From positions 1 to 20,074 of the forward strand of contig DHHB01000059.1 in NCBI GenBank assembly GCA_002403075.1: 20,074 nucleotides of DNA, given 5' to 3'. The position numbers and the translations under genes were made by a program. Numbering within the stretch: position 1 is the first letter of the stretch; every line of letters starts with the position of its first letter. This document shows, in pieces, positions 14,076-20,074 of the stretch. Source of the stretch: a bacterium UBP1_UBA4783 (GTDB lineage Bacteria > Krumholzibacteriota > Krumholzibacteriia > Krumholzibacteriales > Krumholzibacteriaceae). The notes beneath the pieces were generated by a model, which made no database searches, was not told the origin of the DNA, and saw nothing but the letters and a program-made list of their open reading frames with translations.

Positions 14076-15100
14076 GAGACGCGCAGCACCTTGGCGCCGC
14101 GCACGACGCCCGTCTTGAGCTCGACGAGCGCCCGGTTCGCGTCCTCGAGCGGGTACTCCTCGACCTCGGGTCTGATCGGAATCGCCGCCGCGAGAGCGAG
14201 AAACTCCCTCACGTCGGCCCGCGCGACGTTCGCGACGCTCTTGATCTCCTTCTCCATCCAGAGGTGCGTCGCGTAATCGAGGCGGAGCAGCTCGCCCGCG
14301 TCGGTGCTCTCCTTGCGGATCGCGTTCACGACGAGCCTCCCTCCCGGCTCGAGGCGCCGGAGCGCCTCGACGACCGGCCTCCACGCGGGGGTCGTATCGA
14401 TGACGGCCGCGCACGGCGCCGGCGGCTCGTCCGCCGTGTCGCCGGCCCATGCGGCGCCGAGCGCCAGAGCGAACTCCCGCTCCCGCGCGCTCCGGGCGAA
14501 GACGAACACCTTCGAGGCTGGATAGCGGCGCCTCGCCATCATGAGGACGATGTGCGCCGACGCGCCGAAGCCGGTGAGCCCGAGCGCCTCTCCGTCGCGA
14601 AGCTCCGCGAGACGCAGCGAGCGGTATCCGATCGCCCCCGCGCAGAGAAGCGGCGCGGCCTCGGCGTCCGAAAAGACCTCGGGGATCGCGTGCGCGAAAC
14701 GCTCGCCGACCGTCATGTATTCGGCGTACCCGCCGTCCGCGTCGCGGCCGGTGGCCCGAAAATCGGCGCAGAGGTTCTCGTTCCCCGCGAGGCAATGGCG
14801 GCACGTTCCGCACGCCGAATGGATCCACGCCACGCCGACGCGGTCTCCGGCGCGCCACGCGCCCGCGCCGGGGCCGAGCTTCTCGACGCGGCCGACGATC
14901 TGATGTCCGGGAACGACGGGGAAGCGCGGCGGGGGCGTGCGCCCCTCGATCTCGTCGAGCTCCGTGTGGCAGACGCCGCAGGTCGAGACCCTGACGAGGA
15001 TCTCGCCCTCTCCCGGCTCGGGCATCGGTTTCTCCGTGAGAACGAGGGGGGTCCCGTCGCGCGCGAGATCCGTCGTCGCTTCGAGGACCATCGCCCTCAT
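14072..15100 (-). CDS. Zinc-dependent alcohol dehydrogenase (MDR family)
   Basis: 342 residues. The catalytic zinc is likely held by Cys41 (CGVCHTELD), His66 (PGHQIVG) and Cys153 (LLCAGAIGYRS); the structural zinc by Cys97, Cys100, Cys103 and Cys111 (CGTCRHCLAGNENLC). The cofactor segment reads ALGLTGFGASAH (172-183), a departure from the common GxGxxG, but usual in the propanol-preferring AdhA/AdhP-like group. The N-terminal MRAMVLEATT and the full domain order show an intact MDR enzyme that oxidises alcohols or reduces aldehydes with NAD(P). The substrate is unknown. The ATG at 15100 overlaps the upstream FMN-protein stop, so translation is coupled. An upstream frame of about 75 codons is not needed. 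Confidence 0.88.
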   Translation of the reverse strand: MRAMVLEATTDLARDGTPLVLTEKPMPEPGEGEILVRVSTCGVCHTELDEIEGRTPPPRFPVVPGHQIVGRVEKLGPGAGAWRAGDRVGVAWIHSACGTCRHCLAGNENLCADFRATGRDADGGYAEYMTVGERFAHAIPEVFSDAEAAPLLCAGAIGYRSLRLAELRDGEALGLTGFGASAHIVLMMARRRYPASKVFVFARSAREREFALALGAAWAGDTADEPPAPCAAVIDTTPAWRPVVEALRRLEPGGRLVVNAIRKESTDAGELLRLDYATHLWMEKEIKSVANVARADVREFLALAAAIPIRPEVEEYPLEDANRALVELKTGVVRGAKVLRVS

Positions 15101-15579
15101 TCTTCGGCCGTCCCTTCCCGCTCCGGACGCGATCGCTTGCCGCTCAGGCGCTCGACGTCCACCCTGACGATCGCCGTCCGCCGGATCGATTCCTCGGAAA
15201 AGACGTGCGCGCCGCTCGAGTACTGGGCCATGATGCGCTCGAGCGCGCGCCGCTTTTCCGCGTGATCCTCGACGACCCGGGCCCGGCCGAACGCGATGAC
15301 GCTCCGGTAGGATATGCTCCACGCGCAGGCCCGCTCCGCCTCGCGCATGCCGTCCGTGATATCGAACTCGACGCAGACACGGTCGTTGCGGGCGAGAATT
15401 TCCATCTTTCTTCCGGCGGAGTCTCCGTGGAAATAGAGCGCCTCACCGTCCCAGCCGAAACAGAGAGGCACGACGTACGGCTCGCCGCCGTCCGAAAGGC
15501 CGAGCCGGCATACGCGCGCCTCCCGGATCACGGCCTCGATCTCGCGGCGGTCGCGGATTTCCTTTTCGGAGCGTCTCAC
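15097..15579 (-). CDS. Pyridoxamine 5'-phosphate oxidase-like FMN-binding split-barrel protein (NimA-type), GTG start
   Basis: 160 residues. MRRSEKEI, REARVCRLGLSDGGEPYVVPLCF (19-41), ALYFHGDSAGRKME (47-60), VCVEFDITDG (68-77), YRSVIAFGRARVVED (91-105) and EKRRALERIMAQYS (108-121) match the NimA/PNPOx-like group of FMN-binding proteins. The family binds FMN and often reduces nitro compounds or acts as a redox enzyme, but most members are unassigned. The GTG at 15579 is chosen because GGAGG lies nine bases upstream; the ATG at 15587 is in another frame and overlaps the upstream stop. It starts four bases after the YkgJ-type stop. Confidence 0.82.
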   Translation of the reverse strand: MRRSEKEIRDRREIEAVIREARVCRLGLSDGGEPYVVPLCFGWDGEALYFHGDSAGRKMEILARNDRVCVEFDITDGMREAERACAWSISYRSVIAFGRARVVEDHAEKRRALERIMAQYSSGAHVFSEESIRRTAIVRVDVERLSGKRSRPEREGTAEE

Positions 15580-15583
15580 GGTC

Positions 15584-16123
15584 TCATTCCTCCGCGGTTT
15601 CGCGGTTTCGAAAGAGCGACCGGAGCGGCACGCGGCCGCCGCCGTCGAAGGCGATATCAGCGAGCGCGAGCCTCTCCTCGAACGGGCCGATCGTCCAGCA
15701 TTCTCCGGCCGGCAGCTCCTCGACGGGCGTGCCCCCGTCGTTCAGCGGACAGATGTCGCGAAGCTCGACGAGGCCGCCGTCCCCGCGCTCCTCGGTCCAG
15801 CGCAGGGGAAGCCCCTGCGTCCGGCACACGTACGGGCGATCCTCGTAGATCCGGCACCGGCCCGCGCCGTCGAGGAAGGCGCAGAGCCCGGGGGGATGGG
15901 GCTCGGCGCCGGAAAGGAGCGCGCCGCGGCGGCTCGCTATGTGCGCCGCCTCGATCGCGAAGACCGTCGTCCCGTCGACGCAGCACTGCGCGCATCCGGG
16001 GCGGCACGCGAGCCTCGCGCCGTGAACGGCGGCGAGGCCCAGCGCCGCCTCGTCCACGTCCCGATAGATCCGGTCGAGAGCGTCGAACGCGGCGTGCTCG
16101 TTATCGTCCGGCGGGCGGGTCAT
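15584..16123 (-). CDS. YkgJ-family cysteine-cluster protein
   Basis: 179 residues. The CxxxCxxCC cluster is CRPGCAQCC (Cys40, Cys44, Cys47, Cys48), followed by CAFLDGAGRCRIYEDRPYVC (Cys81, Cys90, Cys100), RTQGLPLRW, then Cys125 (DICPLN) and Cys142 (ECW). This is the zinc/iron-chelating YkgJ domain (UPF0153-like), with the ending that the family shares. It probably binds a metal ion; function is unknown. The start at 16123 has only a weak upstream GGAAC, and the gene lies 31 bases after the lipoprotein stop, so it is probably expressed from the promoter at 16679-16706. Its downstream neighbour starts four bases later. Confidence 0.82.
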   Translation of the reverse strand: MTRPPDDNEHAAFDALDRIYRDVDEAALGLAAVHGARLACRPGCAQCCVDGTTVFAIEAAHIASRRGALLSGAEPHPPGLCAFLDGAGRCRIYEDRPYVCRTQGLPLRWTEERGDGGLVELRDICPLNDGGTPVEELPAGECWTIGPFEERLALADIAFDGGGRVPLRSLFRNRETAEE

Positions 16124-16154
16124 CGTTCCGTTTCGCGCCGCGGAGCCGCGCTCG

Positions 16155-16622
16155 TCAGCGAGCCTCCCCCGGCGCTGGAAGCACGCACTCGATCGTGTCC
16201 TCTACGACGAGCTCGAGGTCGATGAGCTCCATCTTCGTGAATGCTTCCTTATAATAGTAGCTATGGGAGAATACGCTCGCTCCGGTCGTGATCTGGTAGA
16301 ACACGTAGTCCTTCTCGTTCTCGAGCTTGTACTGCGTCGTGGGGCCCGTGTAATACCCTTCGGCCGAGGTCGATCCCTGAAACACGAACGTCCCCTTGAC
16401 CGTTTTGTCGCAGTAATGCTTCTGGCTCGTGACCTCGACGGCGCCCACGTACGGGGAGCCGGTCGACGTCGTGATGTGCCACGTGATCCTGAAGAGGGGT
16501 TCGATAAGGGTCTTCTCCGATTCCTTGCAAGCGTCATCCTCGCTCGTCTCGCATGCGCAGAACGCGAGGGCGACAAGCGCGAGCGCGAAGAGGAGCGAGG
16601 GACGACATGGGGGCTGACTCAC
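16155..16622 (-). CDS. Putative lipoprotein of unknown function, GTG start
   Basis: 155 residues. The start is GTG at 16622, with a near-perfect AAGGAGG seven bases upstream. Residues 1-24 have a short basic segment, a hydrophobic core (SLLFALALVALA) and the end FCAC, so Cys24 is the likely lipidation site. The mature part is acidic at first (ETSEDDACKE) and then strand-rich (FRITWHITTSTGSPYVG, VTSQKHYCDKTVKGTFVFQG, YYTGPTTQYKLENEKDYVFY, TIECVLPAP). Cys32, Cys70 and Cys146 may allow disulfide bonds. It resembles no family I can name; a small beta-sandwich is likely. First gene of the run that ends with rluE, though the 31-base gap to the YkgJ-type gene leaves some doubt. Confidence 0.75.
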   Translation of the reverse strand: MSQPPCRPSLLFALALVALAFCACETSEDDACKESEKTLIEPLFRITWHITTSTGSPYVGAVEVTSQKHYCDKTVKGTFVFQGSTSAEGYYTGPTTQYKLENEKDYVFYQITTGASVFSHSYYYKEAFTKMELIDLELVVEDTIECVLPAPGEAR

Positions 16623-16678
16623 AATTCGACCTCCTTCGATGAAAGACGGCGACCCGGCGCGACGCGGACTGTTTTTTT

Positions 16679-16706
16679 ATTCTAGCATGAACGCGCGGCA
16701 TGTCAA
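16679..16706 (-). promoter_or_regulatory. Near-consensus sigma70 promoter for the lipoprotein operon
   Basis: TTGACA (minus strand 16706-16701), 16-base spacer, TAGAAT (16684-16679), with TGC before the -10 giving an extended -10. It is the best promoter in the window. The transcript would begin near 16672, a leader of about 50 bases before the GTG at 16622. GGGCGCCC palindromes lie just upstream (16713-16741). Confidence 0.8.
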
Positions 16707-16712
16707 CGAGCG

Positions 16713-16741
16713 GGGCGCCCGGCAACCGCTCGAGGGCGCCC
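16713..16741. repeat. Twin GGGCGCCC palindromes flanking a 13-base spacer
   Basis: The 8-base self-complementary GGGCGCCC occurs at 16713-16720 and again at 16734-16741, so the two copies can also pair as a hairpin. The pair is six bases past the stop of the methyltransferase at 16748 and six bases upstream of the -35. It may be a terminator stem, an operator for a dimeric regulator, or both. Confidence 0.45.
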
Positions 16742-16747
16742 GCACGG

Positions 16748-17392
16748 TCATCGCCGGTAGATCCCGAGAAAAAAGCGCTTGCCGCTTTCGAGCGTCTCCG
16801 TGCCGGACCGGACCTCGCCGAATCCATGCCCCGCGAAGAGCGCCCGGAGAACCGCCGGATCCACGAGCCGGATATGCGGTTCGAGGACCCTGACGCTTCG
16901 AAACGGCGTCTCCGACACCTTGCCGCACGACGCCGAGGGAAGCTGCAGCAGCGCGGCTGCGACGCCTCCCGGCGCGAGCCATTCGGCTATCCGCCCGACG
17001 GCGGCCGCGGGATCGAGGTACTCGAAAACGAGGGCGGCGTACACGAGGTCGAGGGACGAGGGGGAAAGCCCGCAGGAGACGATATCGCCGCACACGAGCT
17101 CGAGACCCGGGAGGCGTTCGCCGTGCCGCGAGCGCGCGAGATCGAGATAGGCCGGATTGATGTCGACGCCGACGACGCGTTTGACGCGGTGGGGGTCGAC
17201 GCGCTCGAGACCGTTGCCGCCGGCGACGCCGAGAACGGCTACCGACTCGGGCTCGAACTCGCCGAGGAGCTCGCCGAAGACGCGGCTCAGATACTGGAGC
17301 TGCCGCACGTGCGGGCTCGACATGTGGCCCTCGTATTCCTCGAGAGGGATCGAGAGCCAGGGATTCGAAGGTTTCGCGTCTGCGTCAGTCAT
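16748..17392 (-). CDS. Class I SAM-dependent methyltransferase
   Basis: 214 residues. A short N-terminal region (NPWLSIPLEEYEGHMSSPHV) precedes a Rossmann domain: motif I SVAVLGVAGGNGLE (50-63), the acid at the end of VVGVDINP (73-80), LDLVYAALVFEYLD (114-127) in the motif IV position and WLAPGGVAAALL (138-149). The N-terminal WLxIPLxxYEGHM is seen in a group of bacterial methyltransferases of unknown substrate; it is not a tRNA or rRNA enzyme I recognise. The start at 17392 lacks a strong Shine-Dalgarno site, and there is 136 bases to the stop of the barrel-like gene upstream, with a hairpin between. Probably separately transcribed. Confidence 0.8.
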   Translation of the reverse strand: MTDADAKPSNPWLSIPLEEYEGHMSSPHVRQLQYLSRVFGELLGEFEPESVAVLGVAGGNGLERVDPHRVKRVVGVDINPAYLDLARSRHGERLPGLELVCGDIVSCGLSPSSLDLVYAALVFEYLDPAAAVGRIAEWLAPGGVAAALLQLPSASCGKVSETPFRSVRVLEPHIRLVDPAVLRALFAGHGFGEVRSGTETLESGKRFFLGIYRR

Positions 17393-17469
17393 CGTTCGCG
17401 AAGAGAAACTGCTTCCGGACCATGCCCCATGGGCCGTCGCGGCGGCTCTTCGCCCCGCCAGAATCGTGA

Positions 17470-17496
17470 AGCGGGCGGGGACGCGCCCCGCCCGCT
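17470..17496 (-). terminator. Perfect 11-bp GC hairpin after the barrel-like gene
   Basis: AGCGGGCGGGG (17470-17480) pairs with CCCCGCCCGCT (17486-17496) around ACGCG. It starts 33 bases past the final TAG at 17529 and has no U-tract on the minus strand. Its position suggests a terminator in the U-less style also found at 346, 8107 and 18391. Confidence 0.55.
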
Positions 17497-17528
17497 CGAT
17501 CGAACGAATCTCATCGAACGCTTCGCCG

Positions 17529-18029
17529 CTAGAATGCGTACCCGAGCGTCAGCCCCGGCCAGATGAAGAATCCGTCGCCGGCGAAGAGCCCGTACGCGGC
17601 GCCGCGGAAGAGGAATCCGCCTTCGGATCGGAACTCGAATCCGAGCCCCGCGAAGCCCTAGGTCGTGCTGTCGTCGAACGGCCCCGAATCGGTTCCCGCG
17701 GTCACGATCGTGATTCCTCCGTTCAAGTAGAGCGAGCCGTCCTTCGGAATGAGATAGAGCTTCGCCCCGATCGGAAAGAACGCGATCGTCGCGTTGTCGT
17801 CGCCGGAACCGCCGCCGAGAGCGCCGAATCCGGCCTCGAGACCGAGCATCTTGGTCGCCATGTACTGGTAGTAGAAGCTGTAGACGGCCGCCTTGCCGAG
17901 GAGCTCGATGCCGACGTCGCTTCTCAGGCGTTCGCGGAAGAGCTGCTGCGCGCTCGCGCTCGACGGCGCGAGACACGCCGCCGCGCAGACGGCGAAGAGA
18001 AGACCGGCAGCGAGGAGTCGCTTGAACAT
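17529..18029 (-). pseudogene. Outer-membrane-barrel-like gene interrupted by an in-frame TAG
   Basis: Read from the ATG at 18029 (GGGAGG five bases upstream), a Sec signal peptide (MFKRLLAAGLLFAV ... SASA|QQ) leads to 123 residues, then TAG at 17660-17658. The same frame continues for 42 more codons and ends in GLTLGYAF and TAG (17531-17529). That tail has alternating polar and hydrophobic strands (GLGFEFR, GGFLFRGAAYGLF, GFFIWPGLTLGYAF) and a terminal phenylalanine, as in small outer-membrane beta-barrels. The upstream part also has such strands (VGIELLGKAAVYSFYYQYM, IAFFPIGAKLYLIP, LYLNGGITIV). The stop most likely replaces tryptophan TGG, a one-base change. It may be a new pseudogene, a sequencing error or a read-through stop. 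TAG ends at least three other genes here, so genome-wide recoding is unlikely. Confidence 0.72.
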
Positions 18030-18068
18030 GAGAACCTCCCTTGAAACTTCCCCTCGAGGATCAGGTGC

Positions 18069-18098
18069 ACCATATCCCGCAGGCCGGCTCGCCGTCAA
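18069..18098 (-). promoter_or_regulatory. Candidate promoter of the barrel-like gene
   Basis: TTGACG (minus strand 18098-18093) and TATGGT (18074-18069) are 18 bases apart. The start of transcription would be near 18062, 33 bases before the ATG at 18029. Confidence 0.5.
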
Positions 18099-18181
18099 CC
18101 GCTATCGTGCCTTTTCGGCGGCTCGCGGCACGAACTCCCCGCGCGGGCTGCGCGCACGGAGACGACCGCCCGACGGGACGC

Positions 18182-18373
18182 TCAGCCGACCTTGCCGTCG
18201 CCGTCGAAATCCCGGGCATGCTGCTCCTCGAGCTTTTTCACGAGATTGCGGATCGTGTTCTGCGTCGCCGCGAGCTGATCCTCGAGAAAGGCGACGCGAT
18301 CCTCGACCCGGTCGGATTTCCGCTTCTGGCCGTACATGAGGCCGGTCTGAACGATTTCCCAGAGTATGCCCAT
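18182..18373 (-). CDS. 63-residue coiled-coil protein with a C-terminal EF-hand-like loop
   Basis: MGILWEIVQTGLMYGQ is a hydrophobic N-terminal segment. Residues 19-50 (KSDRVEDRVAFLEDQLAATQ and on to LVKKLEE) have a clear leucine/valine heptad repeat, predicting a coiled coil. The C-terminus ends with DFDGDGKVG (55-63), which has the D-x-D-G-D-G core of an EF-hand or dockerin-type calcium loop, but there is no second helix, so the protein stops right after the loop. GGGAGG lies six bases before the ATG. I recall similar small proteins as conserved hypothetical entries, with the same ending, but no function. Its upstream neighbour is a SAP-like protein on the same strand. Confidence 0.7.
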   Translation of the reverse strand: MGILWEIVQTGLMYGQKRKSDRVEDRVAFLEDQLAATQNTIRNLVKKLEEQHARDFDGDGKVG

Positions 18374-18390
18374 CGACGACCTCCCTCTTC

Positions 18391-18422
18391 GGCGCCGCGC
18401 GCGCGCCGCGCGGCGCGGCGCC
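18391..18422 (-). terminator. Perfect 10-bp GC hairpin between the two small genes
   Basis: GGCGCCGCGC (18391-18400) and GCGCGGCGCC (18413-18422) pair perfectly around a 12-base loop rich in CG steps that may extend the stem. It lies between the stop of the SAP-like gene (18452) and the RBS of the 63-residue gene. No U-tract follows. Terminator or attenuator are both possible. Confidence 0.45.
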
Positions 18423-18451
18423 CGTTCCGCGAATAGGGTTTCGCGGGTTCC

Positions 18452-18775
18452 TCAGACCATAGCCCGCCGAAGACGGTGCTTGAGCTTCGCGATCTTCGTG
18501 CGGACGGCCTTGATGCTCTTCGAATCTCCCGAGCCCATGAGGGCGTCGCGCTCTTTCTTGAGCATCTTGATCTCGGTCTTGATGCGTATCTTGTCGACGC
18601 CGACGACGTGGTGATGCTCGTGCATGTCGATCTTGAGCGCGGCGCAGATCGCCCGGATGACGTGCTCCTTGTTCATCTGGCTGTATCCCTTGACCGCGTC
18701 GCTCTCGATGCCTTTGGCGATCTCCCGCAGCTCCGCGAGCGTCTTGCCCTTGAGATCGTGGAAGGTGAATTGCAT
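18452..18775 (-). CDS. Small protein with SAP/Rho-N-like N-terminus and basic coiled-coil tail
   Basis: 107 residues. Residues 7-50 (DLKGKTLAELREIAKGIE ... YSQMNKEHVIRAICAALKID) have the spacing of SAP or Rho N-terminal domains, which bind nucleic acids. A histidine cluster MHEHHHVVGVDK (51-62) links it to a basic helical tail with many lysines and arginines (IRIKTEIKMLKKERDALM, then AVRTKIAKLKHRLRRAM). The whole looks like a small nucleic-acid-binding protein; the His cluster might bind metal. The ATG at 18775 is preferred because GGAGG lies seven bases before it; the ATG at 18781 is only one base after the GGAGG. The family is not named in my knowledge, though I recall similar hypothetical proteins. 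Confidence 0.75.
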   Translation of the reverse strand: MQFTFHDLKGKTLAELREIAKGIESDAVKGYSQMNKEHVIRAICAALKIDMHEHHHVVGVDKIRIKTEIKMLKKERDALMGSGDSKSIKAVRTKIAKLKHRLRRAMV

Positions 18776-18913
18776 CGGCATGCCTCCTCTCCGCTGGACG
18801 ATCGAACCGGACGTGTTCCCGCCGAATCGTACCACGCCGGCGGGGGATGTCCGCAAGGGCATTCGGGGGACGTATTCGGGCGCCCGTCGCGCGGCCGCCG
18901 TATCCGGTCTCCG

Positions 18914-19624
18914 CTAGCGGGCCGCCGGCTCGAGGTCGCTCTCCCGGATCACGGCGCCGCCCGCGCGCGCGTAACGGCTCACCGGGGTTCCGAGGGCTTC
19001 GGCGGAGCCTCCGGGATGAACGCACAGCGCCGCGCCGGTGGGAATTCCGTACCCGAGGGCGCCGTCGGGACAGAGCCGGAGAAGCGTTCGAAGCTCACCC
19101 CACCCTTCCCCCTCCCCGTGCGTGTCGCAGTTGACGGGAGCCAATCCGAGACACGGGAAGAGGCTCGACGTCGCGTCGTCGCCCTCGTCCTCCCAGCGCA
19201 CCCACTGCCGCGCGAGCATGATGCTCCCGGCGGAGATGCCGAGAAACGGCTTGCCGCGGGCGTGGAGATCCCGGAGGAGCGGCGCCATGCCGCGCTCCTC
19301 GACGACCGCCATGCCTTCCTCGACGTCTCCCCCGCTGACGAGAATGATATCGGACGCCTCGAGGATCGCGGCCGTCCGCTCGAGCTTCGCGCGGCGGCTC
19401 GACATGGGAGCGATCTCTACGCGTCCGGCGCCGGAGAGGCGGAGGTATCCGGCGATCGCTTCGAAAAACCCCCTATCGTCCCCGCTCGCCGCGCCGACGT
19501 ACGCGATCGACGGGCGCTCGATCCCCGCGCTCCCGATCGCCAGCTCGAGAACGGGGTCGCGGCCGGACCGCCTGCCCGGACCGCCGGCGAGAAGATACAC
19601 GGGGGGACGCGCGATCTCATTCAT
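18914..19624 (-). CDS. Peptidase E-like (S51) protein, class I glutamine amidotransferase fold
   Basis: 236 residues. The strand PPVYLLAGGPG and SIAYVGAAS lead to DIILVSGGDVEEGM (92-105), the nucleophile elbow FLGISAGSIMLA (127-138) with Ser131, and the probable catalytic His169 in CDTHGEGEGW. This layout is that of the S51 family (aspartyl dipeptidase PepE, cyanophycinase). The serine in GxSAG and the histidine fit. The exact substrate cannot be inferred; no cyanophycin synthetase is visible. The ATG at 19624 overlaps the stop of the upstream ligase by eight bases, so they are co-transcribed. The alternative start is not obvious. Family assignment is good. Confidence 0.82.
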   Translation of the reverse strand: MNEIARPPVYLLAGGPGRRSGRDPVLELAIGSAGIERPSIAYVGAASGDDRGFFEAIAGYLRLSGAGRVEIAPMSSRRAKLERTAAILEASDIILVSGGDVEEGMAVVEERGMAPLLRDLHARGKPFLGISAGSIMLARQWVRWEDEGDDATSSLFPCLGLAPVNCDTHGEGEGWGELRTLLRLCPDGALGYGIPTGAALCVHPGGSAEALGTPVSRYARAGGAVIRESDLEPAAR

Positions 19625-20074
19625 AGCCGGCCTCCCGGATCGATGCGGGCGCGTATGCCGCCTCGAGCAGGGAATCCGAGTCGACGGGCTCGACCGCCTT
19701 CGCGAGGCGGTACTTTCCCGGCGGGTCGGGCACGATCGCGGCGACGCGCGCGACCGCGACGGCGGCGGAGGCTCCGTAGAGCGACCGCAGCGCCTCCCGC
19801 ACGAACTCGCCCGCGATCCGCGGATCGCCGTCCTCCACGGCGACGCGCGCGAGGTACGCCGCGGGTCCCGTTTGCTCGATCTGATACTCGGCGAGCCCCG
19901 GCGCCTCGCTCACGGCGCGGTCCACCGCGCCCTGAGTCACGGCGCGGCCGTCCGGCGCGAGGGTGAGGTTTACCGTTCTGCCCTCGATCGAGCGCAGCGT
20001 GAGCCCCTCACGAACCCCGCAGGGGCACGGCGCTCCGCCGTCGAGCAGGACGACGTCGCCGACGTCGAAGCGGA
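19617..20074 (-). CDS. PaaK/CapK-like AMP-forming ligase, C-terminal end (partial)
   Basis: 151 residues to the TGA at 19617-19619; the N-terminus lies beyond base 20074. The first residues visible are RFDVGDVVLLDGGAPCPCG, followed by SIEGRTVNLTLAPDGRAV and EYQIEQTG, then PPGKYRLAKAVEP near the C-terminus. This matches the C-terminal part of phenylacetate-CoA ligase-like or coenzyme F390 synthetase-like enzymes, where the RxxVGD, GR and GK residues serve the adenylate-forming reaction. The substrate cannot be told from the tail. It overlaps the peptidase E-like gene by eight bases. The apparent start near 19940 is an internal GTG and not the true beginning. Confidence 0.72.
   Translation of the reverse strand, partial: RFDVGDVVLLDGGAPCPCGVREGLTLRSIEGRTVNLTLAPDGRAVTQGAVDRAVSEAPGLAEYQIEQTGPAAYLARVAVEDGDPRIAGEFVREALRSLYGASAAVAVARVAAIVPDPPGKYRLAKAVEPVDSDSLLEAAYAPASIREAGYE

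Noticed and set aside
14858..15322. Upstream extensions of the rluE-like and alcohol dehydrogenase frames
   Set aside because: In both cases the internal ATG overlaps the upstream stop codon (ATGA), the family N-terminus begins there, and the extra sequence is a shadow of the neighbouring gene.
17389..17976. 195-codon minus-strand frame across the barrel-like gene
   Set aside because: It is a shifted frame with Arg-rich low-complexity sequence. The barrel-like frame has the RBS, signal peptide and strand pattern.
18476..19966. Long plus-strand frame of 496 codons over the small-protein and peptidase E region
   Set aside because: It runs antisense to the SAP-like, peptidase E-like and ligase genes, all with recognisable features, and its translation is Arg/Pro-rich low complexity.
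1..20074. tRNA, rRNA, CRISPR, riboswitch, insertion sequence, prophage or toxin-antitoxin cassette
   Set aside because: No cloverleaf or CCA-type structure, no repeat-spacer pattern, no transposase or integrase motif, and no known riboswitch core was found on either strand by eye.

Overview
The window is GC-rich bacterial chromosomal DNA with strong G/C bias at third codon positions, so nearly every gene has long antisense shadow frames. Two lipoprotein-like signals, a probable outer-membrane barrel protein, several Sec signal peptides and Shine-Dalgarno sites of the GGAGG type point to a Gram-negative (diderm) organism. A protein resembling the myxobacterial DUF2378 family and the many uncharacterised secreted proteins suggest a deltaproteobacterium-like or uncultured FCB-type lineage. 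This placement is an inference and weak. No tRNA, rRNA, CRISPR array, insertion sequence, integrase or phage gene was seen, so the window looks like ordinary chromosome rather than a mobile island.

Layout. 1-358 (+): the end of an SPFH/band-7 protein followed by a 55-residue ribbon-helix-helix (Arc-like) protein, closed by a perfect hairpin. 381-2309 (-): an oligoendopeptidase F-like M3 metallopeptidase with a signal peptide. 2656-3519 (+): an exported alpha/beta hydrolase behind a good sigma70-type promoter. 3492-3703 (-): two tiny, possibly coupled ORFs. 3842-9958 (-): a co-directional block made of a GT87-like membrane glycosyltransferase, a DUF2892 membrane protein, a hairpin, then a tight run of methyltransferase, Nudix hydrolase, RlmI-type rRNA methyltransferase and a glycoside-hydrolase-like lipoprotein, ending in a U-tract terminator. 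10108-10497 (-): a four-helix membrane protein. 10702-11916 (+): an exported protein built from three copies of one repeat, with a strong terminator.

12017-13368 (-): a muconolactone-isomerase-like small protein, a DUF2378/V4R-like protein and a stand-alone YedF C-terminal (DsrE-like) domain. 13512-16622 (-): a run with stop/start overlaps or short gaps: lipoprotein, YkgJ-type cysteine-cluster protein, FMN-binding split-barrel protein, zinc alcohol dehydrogenase and RluE-type pseudouridine synthase, probably driven by a near-consensus promoter at 16679-16706. 16748-17392 (-): a methyltransferase. 17529-18029 (-): a small outer-membrane-barrel-like gene broken by one in-frame TAG. 18182-18775 (-): two small proteins, one a coiled coil ending in an EF-hand-like loop, the other with a SAP/Rho-N-like N-terminus. 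18914-20074 (-): a peptidase E-like (S51) protein overlapping the end of a PaaK-like AMP-forming ligase.

Most of the content is housekeeping (rRNA modification, nucleotide-pool cleaning, peptidases, redox enzymes) mixed with unrecognised secreted and small proteins. I do not see a coherent new defence or mobile system. The most interesting items are the interrupted barrel gene, the three-repeat exported protein, the barrel-with-inserted-module lipoprotein, the coupled mini-ORFs, the small-protein pair near 18.2-18.8 kb, and recurrent perfect hairpins without U-tracts at gene ends.
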